Positions 8,111-16,262 of a stretch of 64,000 nt of DNA are shown here, piece by piece. Both the position numbers and the translations under genes were made by a program. How positions within the stretch are numbered: the first letter of the stretch is position 1; every line of letters begins with the position of its first letter. The DNA is taken from the NCBI RefSeq assembly GCF_009856355.1, contig NZ_WMEW01000001.1:186001-250000 (forward strand), written 5' to 3'. The notes beneath the pieces were generated by a model. The model made no database searches. It was not told the DNA's origin and saw nothing but the letters and a program-made list of their open reading frames with translations. Source of the stretch: Halobacillus litoralis. GTDB taxonomy: Bacteria; Bacillota; Bacilli; Bacillales; Halobacillaceae.

Positions 8111-9247
8111 CTAATCCTGCTGTAGTACAGCCCTGTCCTTGGGACGAAACGTTTCTTTACGGCTCGTTAATTGTTCAATATAGCCGGTATCCGGCTCAAA
8201 GCCGATGCCCGGCTTGTCCGGTACTGGTATTTCCCCCCGGTTCATACGCACCTCCGGCTGGATGATGTCACGCTCCCAATAATGACTGGACGGGGCTGTA
8301 TCTCCTGGATAAAGGAACTGCGGCAGAGCTGTGACGGCGATGTTATGAGCCCGTCCGATGCCGGTTTCCAGCATACCCCCGCACCACATAGGAATGTGAT
8401 GGTCCTGACAGAGTTTATGAATGTTCAGCGTTTCCTGCAGGCCTCCGACACGTCCGATCTTCAAGTTGACGATCCGGCAGCTGCCAAGCTCAATGGCTTT
8501 CCGTACATCGTCATAGGAGTGCAGACTCTCATCGAGACAGATCGGTGTATTCAAGTGCTTCTGCAGTGCCGCATGATCAATAATATCGTCATGAGCCAGC
8601 GGCTGTTCAATCATTGTCAGGTTCAGCTCATCCAGCTGCTTGAGCCGGGGGATGTCATCCAGCGTATAGGCGCAGTTGGCGTCCGCCATCATTTCAAGAT
8701 CGGGAAAACGGCGGCGGACGGCACGGAGCAGTTCTACATCCCACCCGGGCTTGATTTTTACCTTGATGCGCTTATACCCTTCCTCTACATAACCGGCTAT
8801 TTTTTCAAGCAGGGCGTCTTCATTTTCCGTAATCCCGATACTGACGCCGACATCAATGGATGACTTCGTACCACCGAGCACTTCTGCCAGCGGACGGCCT
8901 TGTTCTTTCGCGTATAAATCCCAGACCGCCTGTTCCACGGCAGCCTTTGCGTTGAACTGACCGCGGATGGACTGGAAACGCTGCGAAACTTCACTCGGAT
9001 GAGCGATCGGTGCTTTCAACAGTTCGGGAAGGAGAAACTTCCGAAGCATCGGCCAGTTGGTATCAATCGTTTCTTCATTATAAATCGGTTCATTGATGGA
9101 CACAGACTCCGCCCATCCGGAATGACCGTTGGAAGACTGAACTTCCACAAGGATGACGTCCTTATCATATTCGGTTCCGACACTTGTCGTAAAAGGGTGA
9201 AGGAGATCCATTTTAATCTGACGGAGGATCACTTTTTCAATATTCAT
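8111..9247 (-). CDS. N-succinylamino acid racemase / o-succinylbenzoate synthase family enzyme
   Basis: 378-residue enolase-superfamily enzyme. The two catalytic lysines are Lys164 (second Lys of KVK in RIKVKIKPG) and Lys263 (NLKIGR). Metal ligands are Asp189 (MADANCAY), Glu214 (IEQPLA) and Asp239 (LDESL). The 20s loop and capping domain occupy residues 1-125. The family catalyses o-succinylbenzoate synthesis (menaquinone pathway) and/or racemisation of N-succinyl amino acids. No men genes are nearby, and the flanking GNAT and M20 genes point to racemase as the main job. ATG at 9247 follows AAGGAGGGG. It overlaps the M20 stop by ATGA (4 bases), so translation is coupled. Confidence 0.85.
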   Translation of the reverse strand: MNIEKVILRQIKMDLLHPFTTSVGTEYDKDVILVEVQSSNGHSGWAESVSINEPIYNEETIDTNWPMLRKFLLPELLKAPIAHPSEVSQRFQSIRGQFNAKAAVEQAVWDLYAKEQGRPLAEVLGGTKSSIDVGVSIGITENEDALLEKIAGYVEEGYKRIKVKIKPGWDVELLRAVRRRFPDLEMMADANCAYTLDDIPRLKQLDELNLTMIEQPLAHDDIIDHAALQKHLNTPICLDESLHSYDDVRKAIELGSCRIVNLKIGRVGGLQETLNIHKLCQDHHIPMWCGGMLETGIGRAHNIAVTALPQFLYPGDTAPSSHYWERDIIQPEVRMNRGEIPVPDKPGIGFEPDTGYIEQLTSRKETFRPKDRAVLQQD

Positions 9248-10368
9248 TGAGTCCCCTCCTTCCAGTCCACTTGATCGGCCTGCCACAGCATTTCATATAA
9301 AATATCCCGTCCTGTGTGTAAAGCCTGTTTGTTAAAATCCATAGCCGGATGGTGAAGCCCGGGTGCCAGGCCGCAGCCAAGTCCGATCATCGTCGCCGAC
9401 AAACCTTTGTTGTGGTACGTGTAAAAATGAAAATCCTCGGCTCCCGGTGAAACACACGCAGGTGCCAGCGCTTCCTCGGAACGGGCCTTCACAACCGCTT
9501 TTGCTGCGAGCTGGACGGCCTGATCGTTTTGAACCGCTGCAGGAGAAAATTCCACCCACTCCGATTTGATTGATGTTCCTGTTTCCTCTTCCACCTGTTC
9601 GATCACTGCTTTCGTCTGGTCAATCAGCTCCTCCAGCCCATCGTTGGAAACCGAGCGGATATCGAACGTCATTCTCGCTGTTTCCGGAATGAGGTTCGCC
9701 GCTTCCCCGGAATGCAGTTCTGTAGGCTTTAAGGAATACGGATGATCCACGTGCACGCTTCTCAGGGCCGACATGAGCCGGCCGGCGGCTTCAATCGGAT
9801 TGTTGGCAAACTCCGGACGGGCCGCATGAGCCGGCACACCTTTGATCGTTACCTTCAATGTAATAATCGCCCCGTGCAGAATCACGGGGGCTGCCTTCCC
9901 ATCGGGTACTTCCTGTTCCGGACGCAGATGGATGCCCCCTAGGAATTTCACGTTCGCAAGCGCCCCGCTTTCCATCATCTGCAGAGCGCCGGCGGCTGTT
10001 TCTTCTGCGGGCTGAAAGATGAAACGGACCGTATGATGTGGCTTTTCACCGGATTCCGCAAGCTTTAATGCTGTATGAAGCACCATTGTACTGTGTCCGT
10101 CATGACCACACGAGTGGTTCGGGCGGACTTCGCCGTCCACTTCCTGAACGAGCGCGTCCATATCCGCCCTCAACGCAATGACTCCCTCTGTCCCGCCGGG
10201 ATAATCCACGTAAAACCCATAGTGGCGGGCGAAGCTGTGCACGTGATAGCCGGCATCCTTCAGCCGGCTTTGTAAATAATGGGAGGTTTTCTCTTCTTTC
10301 CCGCTCGGCTCCGCAAGAGCGTGGAGCGCTTCGTACGTTTGTATCAGATCATCCTGATGCTGACTCAC
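9244..10368 (-). CDS. M20 amidohydrolase, probable N-succinyl-L-amino acid desuccinylase
   Basis: 374-residue metal-dependent peptidase of the M20D (hippurate hydrolase/YxeP) type. Metal-site residues are in SCGHDGH (Cys87, His89), FQPAEE (Glu121-122), GGIHLRPE and GLHHPAMDF; the dimerisation lid domain holds GVPAHAARPE. Start is GTG at 10366-10368, 8 bases after AGGAGG. In the inferred pathway it removes the succinyl group from the L-isomer and releases the L-amino acid, which makes D-to-L conversion irreversible. Only 12 bases separate it from the upstream permease gene. Other N-acyl amino acids could be substrates. Confidence 0.85.
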   Translation of the reverse strand: MSQHQDDLIQTYEALHALAEPSGKEEKTSHYLQSRLKDAGYHVHSFARHYGFYVDYPGGTEGVIALRADMDALVQEVDGEVRPNHSCGHDGHSTMVLHTALKLAESGEKPHHTVRFIFQPAEETAAGALQMMESGALANVKFLGGIHLRPEQEVPDGKAAPVILHGAIITLKVTIKGVPAHAARPEFANNPIEAAGRLMSALRSVHVDHPYSLKPTELHSGEAANLIPETARMTFDIRSVSNDGLEELIDQTKAVIEQVEEETGTSIKSEWVEFSPAAVQNDQAVQLAAKAVVKARSEEALAPACVSPGAEDFHFYTYHNKGLSATMIGLGCGLAPGLHHPAMDFNKQALHTGRDILYEMLWQADQVDWKEGTQ

Positions 10369-10380
10369 GATGCATTCCTC

Positions 10381-11757
10381 CTAAAAAATAAGATGAGCTA
10401 TACCGACAACAATCGGCAGTGTAATGAGGGTACGTAATAGAAAAATAAACACTAGATCTTTGAAGCTTACCGGAAGCTTCGATCCAAGCAGAAGTCCGCC
10501 CATTTCCGACATATAGACAAGCTGGGTAACAGAAACCGAAGCGATAATGAAGCGGGTCATTTCACTCTCAATCCCGCTTCCGATAACAGCAGGCAGGAAC
10601 ATATCGGCAAATCCGACGACCATCGTCTGGCCGGCGGCTCCTGCCTCAGGTACCTGCATGGCCACAAGAAGCCATTCAAACGGCTTTCCGATAATCGTGA
10701 AGAACGAAGTGAATTCTGCAATGACAACCGCCACCGTACCAATGGCCATCACGACAGGCATAACGCCAATCCACATATCCAGCACATTCTGCAGGCCTTC
10801 TTTCATCGTGGCCTTCGCTCCTCCGCTGTGCCGTGCTTTTTCAAGAGCCTGGCCTTTTCCCCATTTGACGACAGAAACGCCGGACGGAATCAGTTCCTCT
10901 GTTCTTCTTTCAGCGCCTTCATACGTATCATCCGATTTTCTTGACAGCGGTGGGATCCGCGGCATGATGATCGCAGCGGCCAGGCCGGCAATGATAATCG
11001 TCGCATAGTAAGGCAGGAAGTACGCCTCCATATTCAAATAAGTGATGACAACAATCGTAAACGTGATGGAAACAATAGAAAACGTCGTGGCTACAACGGC
11101 GGATTCCCGCTTCGTATAATAGCCTTCTTCATATTGTTTAGAAGTTAAAAGAACCCCGATCGTCCCATCTCCGACCCAGGAAGCCAGACAGTCCAGGGAT
11201 GAACGTCCAGGCAGGGTAAAGGACGGGCGCATCACTTTCATCAGCAGAGCCCCGACAAATTCCAGAAGACCGAAGTTGAGAAGCAGAGGCAGGAGGAATC
11301 CCGCTAAAAGAAACGTGGTAAACAAAACAGGCAGAAGGTCATTCAACAGCAGTCCACCGGTCACATCAGAAACGAGAAAGTCCGGGCCTAGAGCAAGCAG
11401 CACCATCCACCCGAAAACCATCCCGGCCGTCCGTGTGAGCAGCCAGTTGTTACTCACGTAAAAAAGGTTCTTCAAATAGGCGGAATTCATGATCCACCCA
11501 GGCTTCATTCCCCGGGCTGTGATTGAACCGAGGACCGAAAGCGTGATGACCGCGACTGTAAAGGACGGGATATAGGCCCCGAGAGCACCGTTGATGCTGT
11601 TGGCAAAATAAGCTACCGGAACCGTCATCCCTGATTCTGTATTGATAGGAATAATAAAAAATAAAAGACCGAATAAAGACGGCAGTATAAATTTCCAGTA
11701 ATCCTTCTTCGTATAGGTTTTCTCTGTAACATTCGCCGATTGAAACTCTCCCTGCAT
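10381..11757 (-). CDS. YjiH-family membrane protein with nucleoside-recognition (Gate) domains
   Basis: 458-residue polytopic membrane protein with about 10-12 segments. It has the YjiH-family pattern: N-terminal KKDYWKFILPSLFG followed by membrane segments, and a C-terminal Gate-type half (GFADMFLPAVIGSGI, MGGLLLGSKLP). AAAGGAG is 8 bases before the ATG at 11755-11757; the GTG at 11766 sits too close to that site. As the second gene of the racemase operon it is the obvious candidate importer for D-amino acids or N-acyl amino acids, which would be a new role for this uncharacterised family. Confidence 0.75.
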   Translation of the reverse strand: MQGEFQSANVTEKTYTKKDYWKFILPSLFGLLFFIIPINTESGMTVPVAYFANSINGALGAYIPSFTVAVITLSVLGSITARGMKPGWIMNSAYLKNLFYVSNNWLLTRTAGMVFGWMVLLALGPDFLVSDVTGGLLLNDLLPVLFTTFLLAGFLLPLLLNFGLLEFVGALLMKVMRPSFTLPGRSSLDCLASWVGDGTIGVLLTSKQYEEGYYTKRESAVVATTFSIVSITFTIVVITYLNMEAYFLPYYATIIIAGLAAAIIMPRIPPLSRKSDDTYEGAERRTEELIPSGVSVVKWGKGQALEKARHSGGAKATMKEGLQNVLDMWIGVMPVVMAIGTVAVVIAEFTSFFTIIGKPFEWLLVAMQVPEAGAAGQTMVVGFADMFLPAVIGSGIESEMTRFIIASVSVTQLVYMSEMGGLLLGSKLPVSFKDLVFIFLLRTLITLPIVVGIAHLIF

Positions 11758-11783
11758 AATCCCCACTCCTTTTTATTCGCTGC

Positions 11784-12620
11784 CTACTCCAAAAACATCC
11801 CCTGCTCTGCATACATCAGCTCAATTTTCTGCTGCCTCGCCTGCACCTGGTCCCCGTACTTGCCAGCAGCCGTCTGGATAACCATTTCTGAAACGCTGAC
11901 AGCACCCGCAATGGAATGATAATCCGTATCCATGCGCTCTTCCGTCGTAATGGTTACATCGGCTTCACGCCCCACTGGTGATAAAGGCTTATCTGTGAAG
12001 GCAATGATGGATGCCCCGGCTTTACGGGCTGCATCGACCAGTTCTTTTCCTTCTCTCCGATATCTCGGGAAAGAAAAAATAATGACGGTGGAACGCTCGT
12101 TCATATCCACCATATCCTCAGGCATAAGCCCCTCCGAGCTGGACAGCATGACACGCTCTCTAAGCTGCCTTAAGGCATAATAAAACCAGTACGCTGCCGC
12201 ATAGGATCCACCGAATCCACCAATAAACACCCGGTCCGCGTTCATCATATAATCCGCCGCTTTCCGCAGTTCATCCGGATTGAGCTGATCCATCATATGG
12301 GAGAACACTCTCTTTTCCTGCTCAGCCACTTGATAGAATCGATCTACCTCCTTGACCGCTTCCCCCAACGAGGGAGATTGAGAGGACTGCAGCCAATTCG
12401 AACGGATGGCGTCCTGCATATGCGAGTACCCGTGGAAGCCGAGAACATGCGCCAGACGGATCACCGTCGTTTCACTGACACCGACTTTCCTTCCCAATTT
12501 CGAGGCCGTCATAATGGCCCCTTCCTCTTTATGATCGATGAGATAGGAAGCCACCTTTTTCTGTCCCTGCGAGAGGGATGGATAATACGTTTTAATCGTC
12601 TGCAGGATGGAGTCATCCAT
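11784..12620 (-). CDS. RpiR/MurR-family regulator (HTH + SIS domain)
   Basis: 278 residues: N-terminal HTH_6 (LSQGQKKVASYLIDH, SKLGRKVGVSETTVIRLAHVLG, residues 15-75) and C-terminal SIS phosphosugar-binding domain from about residue 110 (VFIGGFGGSYAAAYWF, VIIFSFPRYRREG). ATG at 12620 follows AAAGGAGGAG. First gene of the racemase operon, so it probably autoregulates it. SIS domains usually sense sugar phosphates or amino sugars; that would hint that D-amino acids from cell-wall turnover are the operon's target (inference). Confidence 0.85.
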   Translation of the reverse strand: MDDSILQTIKTYYPSLSQGQKKVASYLIDHKEEGAIMTASKLGRKVGVSETTVIRLAHVLGFHGYSHMQDAIRSNWLQSSQSPSLGEAVKEVDRFYQVAEQEKRVFSHMMDQLNPDELRKAADYMMNADRVFIGGFGGSYAAAYWFYYALRQLRERVMLSSSEGLMPEDMVDMNERSTVIIFSFPRYRREGKELVDAARKAGASIIAFTDKPLSPVGREADVTITTEERMDTDYHSIAGAVSVSEMVIQTAAGKYGDQVQARQQKIELMYAEQGMFLE

Positions 12621-12718
12621 TCTTCTCCTCCTTTCTCCGCAATGAAGTTTTTCCTTCGTTTCTATTAATCTACCGTATTTTCTCCTTCACATCAATCATT
12701 ATTAGAAAATTCAATAAT

Positions 12719-12757
12719 AAAGCTGCTCCTCCATTTAGAGGAACAGCTTTATTTTTC
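12719..12757. terminator. Bidirectional terminator
   Basis: AAAGCTG-TCCTC / GAGGA-CAGCTTT stem with loop of about 7 bases and T-rich flanks on both strands; ends the 12758-13366 gene. Confidence 0.75.
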
Positions 12758-13366
12758 TTATGAGCGGACCCTTACCAAGTAAGCAAGCATCCCTATAATC
12801 GGGAGACACCCGGTCCAATGCTTTTGATTCTCTCTTCCATACTTCCGCTCCCGCCAGTAGATGGCGTACACAGACAATGCCGTCAGCACAAAGAAATCAA
12901 TCGTCATCACATGAACGAACTGCGACACTCGAAAAGCATTCCCGTATTCATCCGGACGACCCGCGGTCATTCCATAGAGGAAAAGAGCCGCTGTTCCAAG
13001 GCTCATGATCAAAAGAAGAACTTTCGAACGAAGCACGCGAATGATCCATCCAGGCGTCCTTACCTTTCGATCCGAACCATTTCCAGCTAAGAAGAAATAA
13101 GGCATCAAGGCAAAAGCTCCAAGCATAAAGGAGCCGATCACAAAAGGCCATACAGGCACACGGTCGTCATCCTCCCCAAGGAGAAAAGCCGCGAAAGCCA
13201 ACGGATAGATGCCTAAAAAACTGAAGACCATGAGAAGCATAGGATCAGGGTCATCCATTTGGATCAGCTGGGTAAGATAACCTTCGTTCCCATCCGGAGC
13301 AGTGAAGACTGCGTATAAGATGAAAAGCATCCACAATATGAAAAACAAGGAACGCCGCCGTTTCAT
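12758..13366 (-). CDS. Membrane protein of unknown function, about 6 TM segments
   Basis: 202-residue hydrophobic protein. Segments are visible at residues 6-24, 43-62, 72-93, 108-128, 147-165 and 180-197. Short acidic loops (DGNEG, GEDDDR) alternate with basic ones (RVLRSK, RERKYGRE). AGGAGGGAAAG precedes the ATG at 13364-13366; the frame is open further upstream but without a better site. I do not recognise the family. It is monocistronic, with terminators on both sides. Confidence 0.6.
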   Translation of the reverse strand: MKRRRSLFFILWMLFILYAVFTAPDGNEGYLTQLIQMDDPDPMLLMVFSFLGIYPLAFAAFLLGEDDDRVPVWPFVIGSFMLGAFALMPYFFLAGNGSDRKVRTPGWIIRVLRSKVLLLIMSLGTAALFLYGMTAGRPDEYGNAFRVSQFVHVMTIDFFVLTALSVYAIYWRERKYGRENQKHWTGCLPIIGMLAYLVRVRS

Positions 13367-13480
13367 TTGCTTTCCCTCCTGACATCCACATGACTTGTCT
13401 ATCTCTTGTATTGATTTTACATCAACCATTCCTGACACAAAAGGACCCGCTTCTTTTACGAAGGTCCGTCTTATGTAAAA

Positions 13481-13519
13481 AAGGATGCTTCTTTGGCAGG
13501 AAAGAAGCATCCTTTTTTT
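13481..13519. terminator. Strong hairpin, probably the original pcp terminator
   Basis: 14-bp perfect stem (AAGGATGCTTCTTT and its complement), 6-base loop and T7. A MITE now separates it from the pcp stop codon at 13771. Confidence 0.85.
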
Positions 13520-13522
13520 ATT

Positions 13523-13764
13523 GGCTCTGTTAAAGTCGGTTGTTGATATTTCAAACGATTACTAAATCGTCTCCGTCTGGAATTAAGGGGCCGGTCCGTT
13601 GTTTACTCAGAGCATGGGATGGCAGGGAAAACCGTCCGCTTTCCGCGGGGAACGATACCCCACGGAAAGGGAGTCATTCCCAAGGCCGCCTCATACAAAT
13701 CCATGACAGAAAGGGGTGATAGGACCTTACATGTTAAATAACAACACCAACCCATAACAGAGCC
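13523..13764. mobile_element. 242-bp MITE with terminal inverted repeats and 8-bp target duplication
   Basis: Ends are GGCTCTGTTA and TAACAGAGCC, with imperfect inverted-repeat similarity over about 29 bases. It is flanked by identical TTTTTATT at 13515-13522 and 13765-13772. It has no coding capacity. The GG-CTCT ends and an AT-rich 8-bp duplication resemble ISL3-family transposons, so an ISL3-type transposase elsewhere in the genome probably moved it (inference). The interior has palindromic blocks (CCGCTTTCCGCGGGG). It fills the gap between the 12758-13366 gene and pcp. Confidence 0.8.
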
Positions 13765-13770
13765 TTTTTA

Positions 13771-14379
13771 TTAAGAGTCGATCGATTGAATGACACATTC
13801 GACCGCCTCCGTTAAATCCTGCTGCGGCCAGCTCGGAAGCTTCCCATGCTGCACAGCCAGTTCATGAGAGGCAGGGAGGTGAATAAACCCGGAAGGAACC
13901 GGTTCGCCTTTCTTTTGAAAATGATAGAGGACCTGATACATGACATGGTTGCATACATACGTCCCGGCCGTATTCGAAATTTCTGCCGGATATCCGTTCT
14001 CATGGAGGACTTTCATGAATCTTCGAATCGGCAGTGACGAAAACAGGCCATCAGGCCCACCGTCATGAATCGGTTCCCCCTCCGGCATATTTCCTCGGTT
14101 ATCTTTTTCACTGCTTTCATTGCAGTTGACTGCAATCCGTTCCGGAGTGATCGTATGCCTCCCCGCTGCAAGTCCGAGGCAGATGACGATATCCGGCTGG
14201 ACATCTTCGACATGAGATAGAACTTCCTCTCCGGCTGTCTGATAATCGACAGGCAGGATACGTCCTTCCACGTGATATCCGTTGATCCGGCGGCCATGAA
14301 GCTGGTGGACAATTTGTTCCGTTGGATTGATAGGAAAGTTGAGAAATGGTTCGAAGCCAGTGAGTAAAAGTGTCGGCAT
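13771..14379 (-). CDS. pcp: Pyrrolidone-carboxylate peptidase (paralogue 1)
   Basis: 202-residue cysteine peptidase (family C15) that removes N-terminal pyroglutamate from peptides in the cytoplasm. The triad is complete: Glu80 (TPERIAVN), Cys143 (TAGTYVCNHVMY) and His167 (GFIHLPASHE). ATG at 14379 follows AAAGGGGAT. A second copy lies at 48944-49549 in a peptide-uptake operon; this one is monocistronic. The stop codon lies inside the target duplication of a MITE, so the transcript now runs through the element before meeting its terminator at 13481. Confidence 0.92.
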   Translation of the reverse strand: MPTLLLTGFEPFLNFPINPTEQIVHQLHGRRINGYHVEGRILPVDYQTAGEEVLSHVEDVQPDIVICLGLAAGRHTITPERIAVNCNESSEKDNRGNMPEGEPIHDGGPDGLFSSLPIRRFMKVLHENGYPAEISNTAGTYVCNHVMYQVLYHFQKKGEPVPSGFIHLPASHELAVQHGKLPSWPQQDLTEAVECVIQSIDS

Positions 14380-14520
14380 AGGTTCATCCCCTTTCGTTCA
14401 GCACTAAAGGTAATTTTATCCATATATAACATTTCCCTCTGCCCGTACGAAGAAACCCTTAAACCTGCAAAAAATCCATAACAATTTTAATATCAACTGT
14501 AACCCTATTGAAATAAACTG

Positions 14521-14564
14521 ATAAACGAACGATTTTATAAAATTATAAAATATTGTTCGTTTAT
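14521..14564. promoter_or_regulatory. PurBox pair (PurR operator)
   Basis: Two inverted copies of ATAAACGAAC-AT, at 14521-14533 and 14552-14564, are separated by 18 bases. They match the Bacillus PurBox core (CGAAC in inverted pairs, usually 16-17 bases apart). They sit just upstream of a -35 element and a guanine riboswitch, the same arrangement as B. subtilis xpt-pbuX. Confidence 0.75.
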
Positions 14565-14567
14565 TGG

Positions 14568-14596
14568 TTGTGATGGTAGGTGTCATCTGTTATAGT
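14568..14596 (+). promoter_or_regulatory. Sigma-A promoter of the riboswitch transcript
   Basis: TTGTGA, 17-base spacer, TATAGT. Transcription would start about 20 bases ahead of the riboswitch P1 stem. Confidence 0.6.
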
Positions 14597-14620
14597 AAAC
14601 CCGTATCCAACTTCATAACG

Positions 14621-14693
14621 TACTCGTATATTTTCAGTAATACGGTCTGAGCGTCTCTACCTGGTTCCCATCATAAGAACCGGACTACGAGTT
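14621..14693 (+). ncRNA. Purine riboswitch aptamer, guanine type
   Basis: P1 is ACTCG / CGAGT, followed by J1/2 TATA. P2 is TTCAG / CTGAG with L2 AATACGG; J2/3 is GTCTCTACC, close to the invariant GTTTCTACC. P3 is GGTTC / GAACC and J3/1 is ACTA. The discriminator base in J3/1 is C (GACTA rather than GATTA), which pairs with guanine or hypoxanthine, not adenine. It lies about 150 bases ahead of a secreted nucleosidase gene and a terminator follows, so guanine should switch the gene off. Confidence 0.9.
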
Positions 14694-14748
14694 ACATATG
14701 TACACCTGTGTCCCCATTGGCACAGTCCAGTTGTATATGTGAACTTTA

Positions 14749-14791
14749 ATGTCTGAAGGTAGAACCCATTTTCTGCTTTCAGGCATTTTTA
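14749..14791 (+). terminator. Riboswitch expression-platform terminator
   Basis: Long stem (ATGTCTGAAGGTAGAA with TTCTGCTTTCAGGCAT, one G.T wobble group) with a 6-base loop and T5, 50 bases ahead of the gene. An additional CTGTG / CACAG hairpin at 14694-14742 lies between aptamer and terminator and may be part of the switch. Confidence 0.8.
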
Positions 14792-14841
14792 TTTAGAGGC
14801 GGCATTATGGGGGATAACAACATCAAAGGAGTTTTTCACCT

Positions 14842-15705
14842 ATGTCTTACCTGACACGCACACTTACTTCTGCACTTCTTTTCATCCTTTTATTAGCAGG
14901 ATGCAGCACCAGCGAACCGGCCACAGAAGCGAGCGCAGAAGAAGAAAACCAACAGCCTATCCTTATCCAGGGCCCGATGCCGATTGAAGCGGAAAACTTT
15001 GCGGAGCGCCTGGAAAACGTGGAAGAGGAAGAATCCGGTACGTTTGTTTTTTATAAAGGGACGGTGGATGACTACCCTGTCATCGTCATGAAAACAGGAA
15101 AAGGTATGGAAAATACGGCAGCCGCAACCGCCTTAGCCATCGAAAAATTCAACCCGGCAGCCATCATTAACCAAGGGACCTCCGGCGGACATGATCCGGA
15201 TTTGAACGTCTTTGATATCGTTCTTGGGGAACGGACCGTCAACCTTGGTTCCCTGAAGACAGGAAACCGTGAAGACGGAGAAGGCATCACGCCGACCGAG
15301 TGGATTCCAATGGACTTGATGGCGTCTGAAGGAAGTGCCGGGGAAGATCCGGATGCCGAAAACATCCGCTACTTTGAAGGAGATAAAGACCTTCTGGAAG
15401 CAGCCCAAGCGGTGAAGGAAACGCACAAGGAAGGGAAAGTCGTAGAAGGTACCATTGGCTCCGCAGATGTTTGGAACAATGAAGTCGACCGTATTCAATG
15501 GTTCCATGAGAACTTCGGTTCAAGCGTAGAAGAAATGGAAGGAGCGGCCGGTGCCCAGATCGCCAAAGCCTATGATACGCCGTACCTCGGCATCCGCATC
15601 CTCTCCAACAACAAGACCAACGGCGGCGAATACAATCCAGAAACCGCCGCTTCCAACCAGGACTATGTCTATGAAGTCGTTAAGGAATACATCAAGACGA
15701 AATAA
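14842..15705 (+). CDS. Secreted nucleosidase/nucleoside phosphorylase-like lipoprotein
   Basis: 287 residues. Signal peptide with lipobox LLLAGCS (Cys21), so the protein is anchored outside the membrane; then an acidic linker. Residues about 38-285 form a PNP_UDP_1 domain of the MTA/SAH nucleosidase type: GPMPIEAENF (catalytic-Glu loop), INQGTSGG and VEEMEGAAGAQIAKAY (ribose-binding Met-Glu). The base-binding Asp of MTA/SAH nucleosidase appears to be Asn here (RILSNNKTNG). Asn at this place recalls 6-oxopurine-specific phosphorylases. With PurBox and guanine-riboswitch control, I infer cleavage of extracellular guanosine or inosine for purine salvage. AAAGGAG lies 10 bases before the ATG. Confidence 0.8.
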   Translation: MSYLTRTLTSALLFILLLAGCSTSEPATEASAEEENQQPILIQGPMPIEAENFAERLENVEEEESGTFVFYKGTVDDYPVIVMKTGKGMENTAAATALAIEKFNPAAIINQGTSGGHDPDLNVFDIVLGERTVNLGSLKTGNREDGEGITPTEWIPMDLMASEGSAGEDPDAENIRYFEGDKDLLEAAQAVKETHKEGKVVEGTIGSADVWNNEVDRIQWFHENFGSSVEEMEGAAGAQIAKAYDTPYLGIRILSNNKTNGGEYNPETAASNQDYVYEVVKEYIKTK

Positions 15706-15716
15706 TGAAACCAAAA

Positions 15717-15738
15717 GGCAGCTCTTCACGAGCTGCCT
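15717..15738 (+). terminator. Hairpin after the lipoprotein gene, T-tract interrupted by a repeat
   Basis: GGCAGCTC / GAGCTGCC stem, then a single T and the repeat left end CAGCTTGTA. The element's own hairpin and T-run (15741-15780) probably supply termination. Confidence 0.6.
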
Positions 15739-16213
15739 CAGCTTGTAGAGAAACCCCTGTTTCTTTACAAGCTTTTTTCTTTCTTACCGCCGGGAGCGTA
15801 AGCCCCTTCCCTTTCCGCGGACGAGCGCCCGAGCTTCCTCGCAAAACCCACGCTCGGCGATCTCGGACCACTCGTTCTTCCGCAGGAGTGGAAGGGGCAC
15901 CGCTCCTTAGGACTTCTTTAAAATCGAAAAAGACTCCCCTTCACCCACCTCACCCTTGATGGATGGCGGGCCGTCTTTTTCATATTCCGGCATCCGTCCT
16001 CAGCGCCTGTTCTTTCCCTTTTTCTTTTGCAAGCGTCAACAACGCAGCCCGGACCGTTCTTTTGAGTGTGCGAACCTGGGCAGGGCACAAGCTCTCTTCG
16101 ATATATTCTACCGTTGGCACGTTCCGCTTATCGGTGGTGATGCCCGCGGCAGTCATCCACCGATAAGCGGAACGTGCCCTCTCAACACGACAAATGGACA
16201 GCTCTAACTGGTT
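15739..16213 (+). repeat. Terminator-associated repeat, copy 2 (longest)
   Basis: Left end identical to copies 1 and 3 for about 100 bases: AGAAACCCCTG hairpin, T-run, GGAGCGTAAGCCCCTTCCC, CGCGGACGAGCGCCCGAGC. The right part has CCGCTTATCGGTGG paired with CCACCGATAAGCGG (16124-16174), then ACACGACAAATGGACAG. Open frames here read through the repeat and are not genes. Confidence 0.7.
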
Positions 16214-16262
16214 AACACAAACTTTTTCTTCAGCCCAAGGCAGCTTTTCACGAGCTGCCTTT

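Noticed and set aside
8111..9247. Calling the racemase gene menC
   Set aside because: No other menaquinone gene is near and the operon partners fit the N-succinyl amino acid pathway better; dual activity remains possible.
15705..16207. Two overlapping open frames of 83-84 codons after the lipoprotein gene
   Set aside because: They lie wholly inside the repeat, have no ribosome binding site, and equivalent frames differ between copies.
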